34,527 nt of DNA from Alphaproteobacteria bacterium. GTDB lineage: Bacteria; Pseudomonadota; Alphaproteobacteria; ATCC43930; CGMCC-115725. Numbering within the stretch: position 1 is the stretch's first letter; each line of letters opens with the position of its first letter. The notes beneath the pieces were generated by a model that saw only the letters and a program-made list of their open reading frames with translations, did not search any database and had not been told where the DNA came from. The stretch spans positions 1 to 34,527 of the forward strand of contig JASHOB010000106.1 in assembly GCA_030041335.1 (NCBI GenBank), read 5' to 3'. A program made the position numbers and the translations under genes. Below, piece by piece: positions 1 to 8,065 of the stretch.

Positions 1-387
1 GCGCTGAACGGGCCGCAGGACTGCATCGCCGAGATCCGCGAGCGCTATCGCGCCCGCCGCGACGTGCTGATCGATGGACTGCATCAGGCGGGTTGGGATA
101 TTCCGGCGCCGCGCGCGACCATGTTTGCGTGGGCGCCGGTCCCGGAGCGTTTCCGCGGCATGGGCTCGCTCAAATTTTCCAAGCTGCTGCTCGAAGACGC
201 CAATGTCGCTGTCTCGCCTGGCATCGGCTTTGGCGAACACGGCGAGAATTACGTCCGTATCGCGTTGGTCGAAAACCGGCATCGCCTTCGCCAGGCGACG
301 CGCAACATCAAGCAGTTCCTGAGCGGGCGCAATGCCGGTGGCGGCAGGCTCAGGGAACGTGTGGTCGCATCGCCTAACCGCAATTGA
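1..387 (+). CDS. Class I/II aminotransferase, C-terminal part (5' end outside window)
   Basis: Frame 1 is open from the first base and ends with TGA at 385-387, so this is the last 128 residues of a longer protein. It begins [20 protein letters not shown] and contains [16 protein letters not shown] and [19 protein letters not shown], the C-terminal small domain of PLP-dependent fold-type I aminotransferases. The last stretch holds the conserved arginine (in YVRIAL) that binds the substrate alpha-carboxylate. The wording is closest to the AlaC / LL-diaminopimelate aminotransferase-like group, which makes alanine or related amino acids from 2-oxo acids. The PLP lysine lies upstream of the window. 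The last 20 or so residues (after FLSGRN) are low complexity and probably a disordered tail. The family is clear; the exact substrate is not. Confidence 0.85.
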   Translation, partial: ALNGPQDCIAEIRERYRARRDVLIDGLHQAGWDIPAPRATMFAWAPVPERFRGMGSLKFSKLLLEDANVAVSPGIGFGEHGENYVRIALVENRHRLRQATRNIKQFLSGRNAGGGRLRERVVASPNRN

Positions 388-440
388 CTTCGGGGGCTTG
401 GGCCCCTATGTTCCGCCCCTCGCTTCCCGGACCCCCTGTC

Positions 441-566
441 ATGAAGATTGCCAACTCGCTTAAATCGCTGAAAAAGCGCGACAAAAACTGCCGCATCGTG
501 CGTCGCAAGGGGCGGGTCTATATCATCAACAAGACCAATCCGCGCTACAAAGCCCGCCAGGGCTGA
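441..566 (+). CDS. rpmJ: 50S ribosomal protein bL36 (zinc-less form)
   Basis: A 41-residue basic protein starting [20 protein letters not shown] and ending NPRYKARQG, a nearly full match to the alphaproteobacterial bL36 pattern. It binds 23S rRNA in the large subunit. Only one cysteine is present (C17), so the C-x2-C...C-x4-H zinc site of the classic form is missing. This 'C-minus' form is normal in this class and not a defect. An in-frame ATG-less extension upstream is possible, but the family always begins at this methionine, which fixes the start. There is no good Shine-Dalgarno sequence in front of it. It stands alone, 54 bases after the aminotransferase, as rpmJ usually does outside the ribosomal operons. 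Confidence 0.95.
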   Translation: MKIANSLKSLKKRDKNCRIVRRKGRVYIINKTNPRYKARQG

Positions 567-733
567 TCCCGCTTCCGTCCGTTTCCTGGTCGCACGGCCG
601 CGGCGAGCCGGCCGCTGGGCACTGCCCGCACCCCCGACGTGCGCGCCGCGTGGCGCCGTTCCAGTCTGCGTCCGGGCGAAAATATAGTTGTTCCCTTGCG
701 GCACCGCTCCCAAGATGGAGACGGAGGACAGCG

Positions 734-2221
734 ATGCTGATGCCGGCGCCCGACCAAGCGACCATTGCCCGTCGCCGTGACATCGCCACGGATCTGCGCC
801 GCATCGTGCCGTCGGAAGCCGTCATCGAAGGGGAGACCGGGCGCCGCGTCTATGAAAGCGATGGCCTCACCGCTTATCGGCAACCGCCCTTGCTCGCCGT
901 TCTGCCCGAGACCACGGACCAGGTGGCGGCCATCCTGCGCTATTGCTTCAGGCATCGCATCAAAGTGGTGCCGCGCGGCGCCGGTACCTCGTTGTCCGGC
1001 GGCGCCTTGCCGCTCGCGGACGGCGTCCTCCTCGGCATGGCCAAGTTCAACCATATTAGGGAAATCGACCTCGCCAATCGCTGCGTCGTGGCCGAGCCTG
1101 GCGTCACCAATCTGAGCATTTCCAATGCCGTGAGCGATGCCGGCTTCTTCTATGCGCCCGATCCGTCGAGCCAAATTGCCTGCACGATCGGCGGCAACGT
1201 CGCCGAGAACTCAGGCGGCGTCCATTGCCTCAAATACGGCCTCACCACCAACAACGTGCTGGGCATCGAGCTCGTTACCATCGAGGGCGACATCGTGCGC
1301 CTCGGGGCCAAAGGGCTTGATTCCGGCGGCTACGATCTGCTCGGCGTCGTCACCGGTTCGGAGGGTTTGCTCGGCGTCGTGACCGAGGTGACGGTCCGCA
1401 TCTTGCCGAAGCCGGCGGCGGCGCGGGCAATGCTCGTCGGCTTTCCCGCAAGCGAGCATGCAGGAAGTTGCGTCGCCGCGATTATCGCTGCCGGCATCAT
1501 CCCCGGGGGCATGGAGATGATGGACAAGGCGGCCATCAACGCCGCCGAGGACTTCGTTGCCGCCGGCTATCCGCGCGACGCCGGCGCCTTGTTGATCATA
1601 GAGCTCGATGGTCCGCCAGCCGAGATCGCCCATCTTCTTGAGCGGGTCGAGAGCATTGCCCGCGCCAACGGCGCCGACTCCGTGCGCGTCAGCAGCAACG
1701 AGGCGGAGCGTTTGCTGTTCTGGGCCGGACGCAAGGCCGCCTTCCCCGCTGTTGGTCGCATTTCCCCCGACTATTACTGTGTCGACGGCACCATCCCCCG
1801 CAAAAAGCTCTCCCTGGTCCTGACGCGGATGAACGAATTGTCGGCGACGATCGGATTGCGCGTCGCCAATGTCTTCCATGCCGGCGATGGCAACCTTCAT
1901 CCGCTGATTCTCTATGATGCCAACAAGCCGGGCGAACTCGAACGTGCGGAACAGCTCGGTGCTGAGATTCTGCGTCTTTGCGTCGCCGTCGGCGGTGTGC
2001 TCACCGGCGAGCATGGGGTCGGCGTGGAGAAGCGCGACCTGATGACCACGATGTTTAGCGACGCTGATCTCAACCAGCAGATGCGGCTCAAGTGTGCGTT
2101 CGATGCCGAGGGCCTGCTTAATCCCGGCAAGGTATTTCCGCAGCTGCGCCGCTGCGCCGAGCTCGGCCGGCTTCATGTTCATCACGGCGAGACACCTTTT
2201 CCGGAGTTGGAGCGCTTTTGA
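734..2221 (+). CDS. glcD: Glycolate oxidase FAD-linked subunit GlcD
   Basis: This is the flavin subunit of membrane-associated glycolate oxidase, which oxidises glycolate (also D-lactate) to glyoxylate and passes electrons to the respiratory chain. The 495 residues compare with 499 in E. coli. The PCMH FAD-binding domain covers roughly residues 35-215, with VPRGAGTSLSGG near 79 and CTIGGNVAENSGG near 150. The C-terminal FAD-linked oxidase domain shows VFHAGDGNLHPL near 380 and TGEHGVGVEKRDLM near 425, which carry the metal and substrate histidines. The start at 734 is chosen because GGAGACGGAGGA lies just upstream and the family starts here; the frame is open further upstream, but that part (650-733) is low complexity. 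It leads the glcDEF set, 1 base before glcE. The related FAD-linked D-lactate dehydrogenases are the main alternative, made unlikely by glcE and glcF. Confidence 0.95.
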   Translation: MLMPAPDQATIARRRDIATDLRRIVPSEAVIEGETGRRVYESDGLTAYRQPPLLAVLPETTDQVAAILRYCFRHRIKVVPRGAGTSLSGGALPLADGVLLGMAKFNHIREIDLANRCVVAEPGVTNLSISNAVSDAGFFYAPDPSSQIACTIGGNVAENSGGVHCLKYGLTTNNVLGIELVTIEGDIVRLGAKGLDSGGYDLLGVVTGSEGLLGVVTEVTVRILPKPAAARAMLVGFPASEHAGSCVAAIIAAGIIPGGMEMMDKAAINAAEDFVAAGYPRDAGALLIIELDGPPAEIAHLLERVESIARANGADSVRVSSNEAERLLFWAGRKAAFPAVGRISPDYYCVDGTIPRKKLSLVLTRMNELSATIGLRVANVFHAGDGNLHPLILYDANKPGELERAEQLGAEILRLCVAVGGVLTGEHGVGVEKRDLMTTMFSDADLNQQMRLKCAFDAEGLLNPGKVFPQLRRCAELGRLHVHHGETPFPELERF

Positions 2222-2222
2222 G

Positions 2223-3395
2223 GTGAGCCAGCTCCGGCCCGCGGATCCGCTGCAGTTGAGCGAGGCCATCGCCCAATGCGCGCTGCGCCGGGAAACCGTC
2301 GAGCTTGTCGCGGGAGGCAGCAAGCGCGGCTATGGCCGCCCGGTCAACGCCGCGCATCGGCTCGACCTTTCCGCTTTCGCCGGCATTCGCCTCTACGAGC
2401 CGGAGGAGCTGGTGCTGACTGCCGGCGCCGCAACCGAGCTCGGCAAGATCGAAACCGAGCTCGCGGGGGCGCGACAGCATCTCGCGTTCGAGCCGCCCGA
2501 TTGGCGGCATCTGTGGCGCAGCAAGGCCGCACCGACACTGGGTGGTGCGATCGCATGCAATCTCTCGGGACCGCGGCGGCTGCGCGACGGCGCCGCGCGC
2601 GACCACCATCTCGGTTTTCAGGCCGTCAGCGGCCGCGGCGAAAGCTTCAAATCTGGCGGGCGCGTGGTGAAGAACGTTACCGGCTACGACCTTTCGAAGC
2701 TGATCGCCGGCTCTTTCGGCACGCTGGCGGCGGTGACGGAGATTACGGTAAAGACCGTGCCCGCGCCCGAAGAGACGGCGACGTTGCTGCTGAAGGGCCT
2801 CGGCGATTCGGCGGCCCAGGCAGCGATGACGGCGGCGCTCGCCGGGCCTTATGAAGTAAGCGGCGCTGCGCATTTGCCAGGCGAGCGGCTGACCCTGTTA
2901 CGGCTCGAGGGTCACGCGCCATCGGTCACTGCGCGTCGCGACGCCCTCGTCGCCCTTCTTGCAGGATTCGGCGCCATCGAGTCTGTCGACAACGACACCT
3001 CGCTCGTGCATTGGCGACAGGTGCGCGACGCGATGCCATTCGCCAATTTGCCCGAACATGCAATCTGGCGCGTCTCGGTAGCCCCGAGCGCCGGACCGCC
3101 GTTGGTCGCGGCCTTGTCACCCGAACTTGACTTCCAGCATTTCTACGATTGGGCCGGCGGGCTTGTCTGGCTCGCGGTTGCCGGCAGCGACGATGGCGGC
3201 GCCGCGGCGATCCGCGCGGCGCTGCCCGAGAATAGCGGCCATGCCACGCTGCTGCGCGCCGGCGAAGCGCTGCGCGAAAGGGTGGCGGTGTTCCAGCCTT
3301 TGCCGGGCGCTCTCGCGACTCTGAGTGCCCGGGTAAAAGCCACCTTTGATCCGGCCGGCATCCTCAACCCCGGGCGGATGTATAAAGATGTGTGA
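2223..3395 (+). CDS. glcE: Glycolate oxidase FAD-binding subunit GlcE
   Basis: The second flavin-domain subunit of glycolate oxidase (390 residues; about 350 in E. coli). It is a half-size PCMH protein: LVAGGSKRGYGRPV near residue 25 for the FAD pyrophosphate, TLGGAIACNLSGPRRLRDGA near 105, and GRVVKNVTGYDLSKLIAGSF near 147-166. It ends with KATFDPAGILNPGRMY, the usual tail of this family. The start is GTG at 2223, one base after the glcD stop, with GGAG about 18 bases upstream, so translation is probably coupled to glcD. Coding could be extended upstream inside glcD, but that would not match the family. GlcE is required with GlcD and GlcF for activity in E. coli. Confidence 0.92.
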   Translation: MSQLRPADPLQLSEAIAQCALRRETVELVAGGSKRGYGRPVNAAHRLDLSAFAGIRLYEPEELVLTAGAATELGKIETELAGARQHLAFEPPDWRHLWRSKAAPTLGGAIACNLSGPRRLRDGAARDHHLGFQAVSGRGESFKSGGRVVKNVTGYDLSKLIAGSFGTLAAVTEITVKTVPAPEETATLLLKGLGDSAAQAAMTAALAGPYEVSGAAHLPGERLTLLRLEGHAPSVTARRDALVALLAGFGAIESVDNDTSLVHWRQVRDAMPFANLPEHAIWRVSVAPSAGPPLVAALSPELDFQHFYDWAGGLVWLAVAGSDDGGAAAIRAALPENSGHATLLRAGEALRERVAVFQPLPGALATLSARVKATFDPAGILNPGRMYKDV

Positions 3396-3594
3396 CCGTG
3401 GCTTCTCCCGCCACTGGCGGAGACTGGGCGGCGCCCGCGCCCTTACAGCATCGGCCGGCACCGCCAAGAGGCGTCAGCCATTGACGTCCGGCCCTTGCCG
3501 CCGGAGTGACCTTGGTCCCTCGGCGTCTCGGCCTTGTGCCCGTGGAGAATTCTTCCCCGCCCCTTGCCATGAGCGGGAGGGACAAACACGATAG
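3396..3594 (+). other. 199-base glcE-glcF spacer
   Basis: The spacer between glcE and glcF is much longer than the one base between glcD and glcE. I see no convincing gene, terminator hairpin with a T tract, or known motif in it. The GGGAGGGA at 3575-3582 serves as the ribosome binding site of glcF, about 12 bases before its ATG. Confidence 0.5.
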
Positions 3595-4875
3595 ATGCAA
3601 ACCTCGTTCACGCTCGCGCAATTGGCCGATCCCGAAATCGCCGCTGCGGACCCGATCTTGCGCGCGTGCGTGCATTGCGGGTTCTGCACCGCAACTTGTC
3701 CGACCTACGTTTTGCTGGGCGACGAGCTCGATGGGCCACGCGGCCGGATCTATTTGATTAAGCACAATCTCGAATCCGGTGCGCCGCCCGACCCTGATTT
3801 CGTTCTTCATATCGACCGCTGTCTGTCCTGTTATGCCTGCATGACCACCTGCCCCTCGGGCGTCAACTATATGCACCTCGTCGATCCGGCGCGGCGCCGC
3901 ATCCAGCAGCAATTTCACCGGCGGCCGCTCGACCGCGCGCTGCGCGCCCTCCTCAATTGGACGCTGCCGCACCCGACGCGGTTTCGCTGGGCGGTGCATG
4001 CAGCACGCCTCGCCAAGCTGCTGGGGCTCAGCCTGCCTGGGCGGCTCGGCGCAATGCTCCGCCTGGTACCCGCGCATCCGCCGGCACCGACGACGCTCGA
4101 ACGCCCACAGTTTTTTCCGGCCGCGGGCGAGCGTCATCTGAGGGTGGCGCTGCTCGCCGGCTGCCTGCAGCAGGCAATCGCCCCCGAAATCAATGCGGCG
4201 ACCATCCGTTTGCTGACCCGGCATGGTTGTGATGTCGCGATTGTCGACGGCACTGCTTGCTGCGGTTCCTTGTCGCATCATCTGGGTTACGATGCGCTCA
4301 ATTATGCGCGTGCCAATATCGACGCCTGGATGCGGGCGATCGAGGGCGAAGGACTCGATGCCATCGTCATGAACGCCGCCGGCTGCGGCACGACGGTAAA
4401 GGATTACGGCTTCATGCTGCGCAACGATTCCGCCTATGCACAAAAGGCGAGAATTATCTCATCGCTGGCAAAGGACGTAACCGAGGTGATCGCCATGATC
4501 GGCCTGAAACAGCCGCATGCAACCGGTCAACGTGTCGCTTATCACTCGGCCTGCTCGCTGCAGCATGGCCAGCGACTTCACCTGCAGCCGATCGCCCTAT
4601 TGCGCGCTGCAGGGTTCGATGTGAGCGACATACCGGAAGGGCATTTGTGTTGCGGCTCGGCCGGAACGTACAACATGTTGCAGCATGACATCGCCGACCA
4701 ATTGCGCCAGCGCAAACTCAGCAACATCGATGCGACTGGCGCAACCGTCGTCGCCACCGGTAATATCGGTTGCATGATGCAATTACAGACCGAAGCGCGG
4801 CCGGTATTGCACACTGCGCAGCTGCTCGATTGGGCGACGGGCGGCCCGAAGCCAGCGGAATTTCAAAGCGCATGA
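3595..4875 (+). CDS. glcF: Glycolate oxidase iron-sulfur subunit GlcF
   Basis: The electron-transfer subunit of glycolate oxidase, 426 residues (407 in E. coli). Two 4Fe-4S motifs lie at the N-terminus: C25, C28, C31, C35-P and C76, C79, C82, C86-P. Two cysteine-rich CCG domains follow, with ACCGS near residue 221 and LCCGSAGTYNM near 353, and CSLQHGQRL in between; these bind further Fe-S or heterodisulfide-like centres in the family. It takes electrons from the GlcD/GlcE flavins to the quinone pool at the membrane. The start ATG follows GGGAGGGA. The stop overlaps the ATG of the next gene (ATGA, 4872-4875). Confidence 0.94.
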   Translation: MQTSFTLAQLADPEIAAADPILRACVHCGFCTATCPTYVLLGDELDGPRGRIYLIKHNLESGAPPDPDFVLHIDRCLSCYACMTTCPSGVNYMHLVDPARRRIQQQFHRRPLDRALRALLNWTLPHPTRFRWAVHAARLAKLLGLSLPGRLGAMLRLVPAHPPAPTTLERPQFFPAAGERHLRVALLAGCLQQAIAPEINAATIRLLTRHGCDVAIVDGTACCGSLSHHLGYDALNYARANIDAWMRAIEGEGLDAIVMNAAGCGTTVKDYGFMLRNDSAYAQKARIISSLAKDVTEVIAMIGLKQPHATGQRVAYHSACSLQHGQRLHLQPIALLRAAGFDVSDIPEGHLCCGSAGTYNMLQHDIADQLRQRKLSNIDATGATVVATGNIGCMMQLQTEARPVLHTAQLLDWATGGPKPAEFQSA

Positions 4876-5276
4876 TCGGCAAACTCAACCACGTCGCGAT
4901 CGCGGTGCCCGATGTGCGGGCGGCGGCCGCACTCTATCGCTCGCGGCTCGGCGCCGCCGTGTCGGACCCGGTGCCCCTGCCCGACCACGGCGTCACGACC
5001 GTGTTCGTGACACTCGATAACACCAAGATCGAACTGCTCGAACCGCTCGGCGACAATTCGCCAATCGCCGCCTTCCTCGAGCGCAATCCGCAAGGCGGCA
5101 TGCATCATCTTTGTTACGAGGTCGGCGATATCGTCGCCGTGCGCGACCATCTGCGGGCCGAGGGCGCCCGGATTCTCGGAAACGGCGAGCCGAAGATCGG
5201 CGCGCACGGCAAGCCGGTGCTGTTCGTCCACCCGAAGGACATGCTCGGAACGTTGATTGAAATCGAACAAGCGTGA
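4872..5276 (+). CDS. mce: Methylmalonyl-CoA epimerase-like VOC protein
   Basis: A 134-residue vicinal-oxygen-chelate (glyoxalase-fold) protein beginning MIGKLNHVAIAVPD, the typical start of methylmalonyl-CoA epimerase. That enzyme interconverts (2S)- and (2R)-methylmalonyl-CoA so that propionyl-CoA carbon can reach succinyl-CoA. Candidate metal ligands are H7, E54 (KIELLEP), H78 or H79 (MHHLCYEV) and E130 (GTLIEI), matching the H-E/Q-H-E pattern. Two beta-alpha-beta-beta-beta modules are visible. The start is fixed by the ATGA overlap with glcF, which implies coupled translation. Linkage to glycolate oxidase is not the usual context (mutase genes are absent here), so a different VOC isomerase or lyase cannot be excluded. 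Confidence 0.82.
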   Translation: MIGKLNHVAIAVPDVRAAAALYRSRLGAAVSDPVPLPDHGVTTVFVTLDNTKIELLEPLGDNSPIAAFLERNPQGGMHHLCYEVGDIVAVRDHLRAEGARILGNGEPKIGAHGKPVLFVHPKDMLGTLIEIEQA

Positions 5277-5447
5277 GATCGGGGCCGAATAGCGGACGCA
5301 CCATCAGAGCCCGTCGAAGCGCATTGCGGGCATGCCAATCTCGCCCATGAGCTCTGCGCGGCGGCGGGTTCACCCCGGCGCCATTCGCATTGATGGGCCG
5401 CCGTCGGATCGGCTAGGTTCACCGTGCGACAAAAGGGAGGAGACGCT

Positions 5448-5870
5448 GTGACCGCCGAATCGTTCAAAGACGGGCTCAAAATCCAGAAGGAGATCATGGG
5501 CGAAGAGTTCCCCCAGCGCGCGATGGATAACACCACGCCGCTGACGCGGCCTTATCACGAGCTCTTGGTCTCGTTTACCTTCGGCGAGGTCTGGAAACGC
5601 GACGTGTTGTCCCGCGCTGAGCGCAGCCTGGTGACCTGCGCGATGTTGATCGCCCTCAACCGGCCGGACCAGCTCCGCACCCACATCCGCGGCGCGCTCA
5701 ATAACGGGGTGCCGATGGAAAAGATTTTCGAACTCGCCATCCATGCCCTCGCCTATTGCGGCGCGCCGCTCGCCGGCACCGCGCGCAACGCCATCGTCGA
5801 GGAATTCCAAAAGCTCGGTCTCGAACCCGCGGCGTCGGCACCAGTCGCCCCACCGCAGGTGAAGAAATGA
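5448..5870 (+). CDS. Carboxymuconolactone decarboxylase (PcaC-like) family protein
   Basis: A 140-residue protein of the carboxymuconolactone decarboxylase family. The core SLVTCAMLIALNRPDQLRTH and IRGALNNGVPMEKIFELAIH match PcaC, including the conserved histidine H79 in THIRGALNNG, and length is close to PcaC (about 134). The AhpD peroxidase CxxC site is absent, so this belongs to the decarboxylase/isomerase-like side. PcaC removes CO2 from 4-carboxymuconolactone in the protocatechuate ortho pathway, but many relatives in aromatic clusters have other, unproven roles. The start is GTG at 5448 with GGGAGGAG ahead of it. It opens a three-gene unit; its stop overlaps the next ATG (ATGA, 5867-5870). 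The alanine/proline-rich tail is probably disordered. Confidence 0.83.
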   Translation: MTAESFKDGLKIQKEIMGEEFPQRAMDNTTPLTRPYHELLVSFTFGEVWKRDVLSRAERSLVTCAMLIALNRPDQLRTHIRGALNNGVPMEKIFELAIHALAYCGAPLAGTARNAIVEEFQKLGLEPAASAPVAPPQVKK

Positions 5871-6787
5871 GCGACGTCAAACCGCGGATCGGCTTCGTCG
5901 GCCTTGGCAACATGGGCGGGCCGATGAGCAACAACCTGGTCCAGGGCGGCTACAGCGTTGCCGGCTTCGACATCAACCGCCCATTGCTGCTGCAGCGCGC
6001 CCAGGCGATCGGGCTTCACGCCGCCGACAGCGGCGCGGATGCGGCGGCGCGCTCCGACATCGTCATCACCATGCTGCCGAACGGCCAGAATGTGCGGGAA
6101 GCTGTGCTGGGCGGCAACGGCATCGCCGAGGGCATCGCGAAGGGTCGCCTGATTATCGATATGAGCTCGGCAAGCGCCACCGGCACCGCACGGCTCGGCA
6201 GCGAGCTGGCGGCGCGCGGCATCGCGCTGATCGACGCGCCGGTCTCGGGCGGCGTCGCGGGCGCCGTTGCCGGCACGCTCGCCATCATGATCGGCGGCAA
6301 CGATGACGCCGCGATCGAGCGCGCATGGCCGGTCCTGGAGACGATGGGCAAGAAGTTGTTCCGCGCCGGCCCCCTTGGCTCCGGACATGCCGCCAAATCG
6401 ATCAACAATTACCTCGGCGCCACCAGTTTGATCGCGATTGCCGAAGGTCTGATCGCGGGCGCCAGGTTCGGCCTCGATCCGGCCACCCTACTCGCCATCA
6501 TCAATGCCTCGACCGGCGCCAGTGGCACGTCGCAGGGGCTTTATCCCGGTCAAGTGCTGAACCGCAAGTTTCAAGCCGGCTTCGCGCTCGCCCTGATGGC
6601 GAAGGATGTCGGCCTCGCTGCCGATCTCGCCCGTGATGTCGGCATGAACGCCGAGGTGATGCAGCACACCGCCGCTGTCTGGGCCAAGGCGCGCGACACA
6701 ATCAAGGGCAATCCCGATTTCACCGAAATTGTCAAAATGTACGAAGCCGAGTATGGCGTCGAAGTGGCGCCACGCGCCAAACCGTAA
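5867..6787 (+). CDS. 3-hydroxyisobutyrate dehydrogenase / tartronate semialdehyde reductase family
   Basis: A beta-hydroxyacid dehydrogenase of 306 residues. The N-terminal Rossmann motif GFVGLGNMGGPM (9-20) binds NAD(P)H. The substrate-binding signature DAPVSGGVAGAVAGTLAIM lies at 123-141. The catalytic lysine is K177 in GHAAKSINN, and a second conserved lysine sits in LMAKDVGLA. Members reduce tartronate or succinic semialdehydes or oxidise 3-hydroxyisobutyrate. A link to glcDEF would favour tartronate semialdehyde reduction, since glyoxylate is its precursor, but no glyoxylate carboligase is in the window. Coupling to the PcaC-like and Rieske genes points instead to an aromatic side chain or ring-cleavage product. 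The substrate is open. Confidence 0.88.
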   Translation: MSDVKPRIGFVGLGNMGGPMSNNLVQGGYSVAGFDINRPLLLQRAQAIGLHAADSGADAAARSDIVITMLPNGQNVREAVLGGNGIAEGIAKGRLIIDMSSASATGTARLGSELAARGIALIDAPVSGGVAGAVAGTLAIMIGGNDDAAIERAWPVLETMGKKLFRAGPLGSGHAAKSINNYLGATSLIAIAEGLIAGARFGLDPATLLAIINASTGASGTSQGLYPGQVLNRKFQAGFALALMAKDVGLAADLARDVGMNAEVMQHTAAVWAKARDTIKGNPDFTEIVKMYEAEYGVEVAPRAKP

Positions 6788-6799
6788 GAGGAAAGGCAC

Positions 6800-8065
6800 A
6801 TGCTCTCGAAGGAAGACAATCAACTTCTGAGCCAGGTCGGTTCCGGCACGCCGATGGGCGATTTTATGCGCCGCTTCTGGGTGCCGGCGATGCGTATTGA
6901 GGCGCTCGACCCGGGTGGCAATCCGGTCAAGTTGCGCCTGCTCGGCCACGACATGGTCGCATTTCGCGCTCATGACGGCCGCATCGGCGTGCTCGACGAG
7001 GGCTGCCCCCATCGCGGGGTTTCCTTGACGCTGGCGCACAACAGCGATTGCGCCCTCACCTGCATCTTTCACGGCTGGAAGATCGATGTCGACGGCAATG
7101 TCGTCGACGTTCCGGCCGAGCCGCCCGAACGCCGCGCTGCGTTCCAGGGCCGGATCAAGGCCAAACACTATCCTTCGGTGGAGAAGGCTGGCGTGGTCTG
7201 GGTGTGGCTCGGCGGCGGTGTACCTGCGCCCTTGCCAAACTTTCCGTGGATGAATCTACCACCGGAGAATGTCGGCTCGCGCATCGGCATTATTCACGCC
7301 AGCTGGCTCAACGGCCTCGAAGGCCAACTCGACAGTGCCCATGTCGGCATCCTGCATCAGGATTGGGTCAAGGTCCTGCCCGGGCAGGTCGCCGATCTCG
7401 AACGCGCCGCCTTCGATCTCTCGCCGCGCTTCGAGTTCGAGGAAAAACCCTGCGGCTACCGGGAGGCGGCAGTACGCAATTCCCAAGAAGGCGGCCTCTA
7501 CGTCCGCATCCGCGAATTCGTGGCACCGTGGTATTCATTCATCCCGTCGATGGGCGGGCTCGACAGCGGCCATCTCTGTACCATGTCGATCCCGATGGAC
7601 GATGAACATTCGATTCAATGGGACTTGTTCTACAATCCCGTCAGCCCTCTGGTGCGGCGCAACTCGCCGGACGATGGCCGGGATCAGAACGATCTTGCGG
7701 CCGGCATGGGCGACGTCACGAATCGGTGGGGCCAGAGCCGCGAGCGCATGAGGAGCAACGCCAGTTTCTCAGGCTATCCGATCCTGCGCCACGAGGATTA
7801 CGCGGTCGCCATGGCGCAAGGCGTCTGGGCCGACCGCACCAAGGAGCAGCTCTCCTCGAGCGACATTCCGATCGTGCGTGGCCGCCGCTTTCTAGTGAAC
7901 GCCGCCCGCGACCAGGCCGTCGGCGACAAAGTTGCGGCGTCCATGGGGACCGAGCTGGGTCAGGTCCGCGCTTTCAGCGACCTCATTGCCAAGAACACGG
8001 ATTGGCGCACCCTGCCGCTCTACGGGCCCGAGCACTATGCCGGTTTCAAGGAGGCGGCGGAGTGA
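6800..8065 (+). CDS. Rieske non-heme iron oxygenase, phthalate 4,5-dioxygenase type
   Basis: The terminal oxygenase subunit of a Rieske system, 421 residues. The [2Fe-2S] site is C69-P-H71 and C88-x2-H91 (HGWK follows). The mononuclear iron site is in the segment NGLEGQLDSAHVGILHQDW, with H181 and H186 as ligands and D178 as the probable bridging aspartate; the third ligand, an aspartate near the C-terminus, was not pinpointed. Layout matches the alpha-only phthalate dioxygenase / OhpA / LigX-like group, which hydroxylate or O-demethylate aromatic acids. GAGGAAAG precedes the ATG, 12 bases after the previous stop. No reductase or ferredoxin gene is in the window, so electrons must come from an unlinked partner. 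It abuts the convergent gene with no spacer (stops at 8063-8065 and 8066-8068). Confidence 0.92.
   Translation: MLSKEDNQLLSQVGSGTPMGDFMRRFWVPAMRIEALDPGGNPVKLRLLGHDMVAFRAHDGRIGVLDEGCPHRGVSLTLAHNSDCALTCIFHGWKIDVDGNVVDVPAEPPERRAAFQGRIKAKHYPSVEKAGVVWVWLGGGVPAPLPNFPWMNLPPENVGSRIGIIHASWLNGLEGQLDSAHVGILHQDWVKVLPGQVADLERAAFDLSPRFEFEEKPCGYREAAVRNSQEGGLYVRIREFVAPWYSFIPSMGGLDSGHLCTMSIPMDDEHSIQWDLFYNPVSPLVRRNSPDDGRDQNDLAAGMGDVTNRWGQSRERMRSNASFSGYPILRHEDYAVAMAQGVWADRTKEQLSSSDIPIVRGRRFLVNAARDQAVGDKVAASMGTELGQVRAFSDLIAKNTDWRTLPLYGPEHYAGFKEAAE

Noticed and set aside
441-566. Loss of the bL36 zinc ligands as a sign of gene decay
   Set aside because: The zinc-less 41-residue form is the standard alphaproteobacterial version.
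650-733. Upstream extension of glcD
   Set aside because: The segment is low complexity, no Shine-Dalgarno precedes 650, and a strong one precedes 734.
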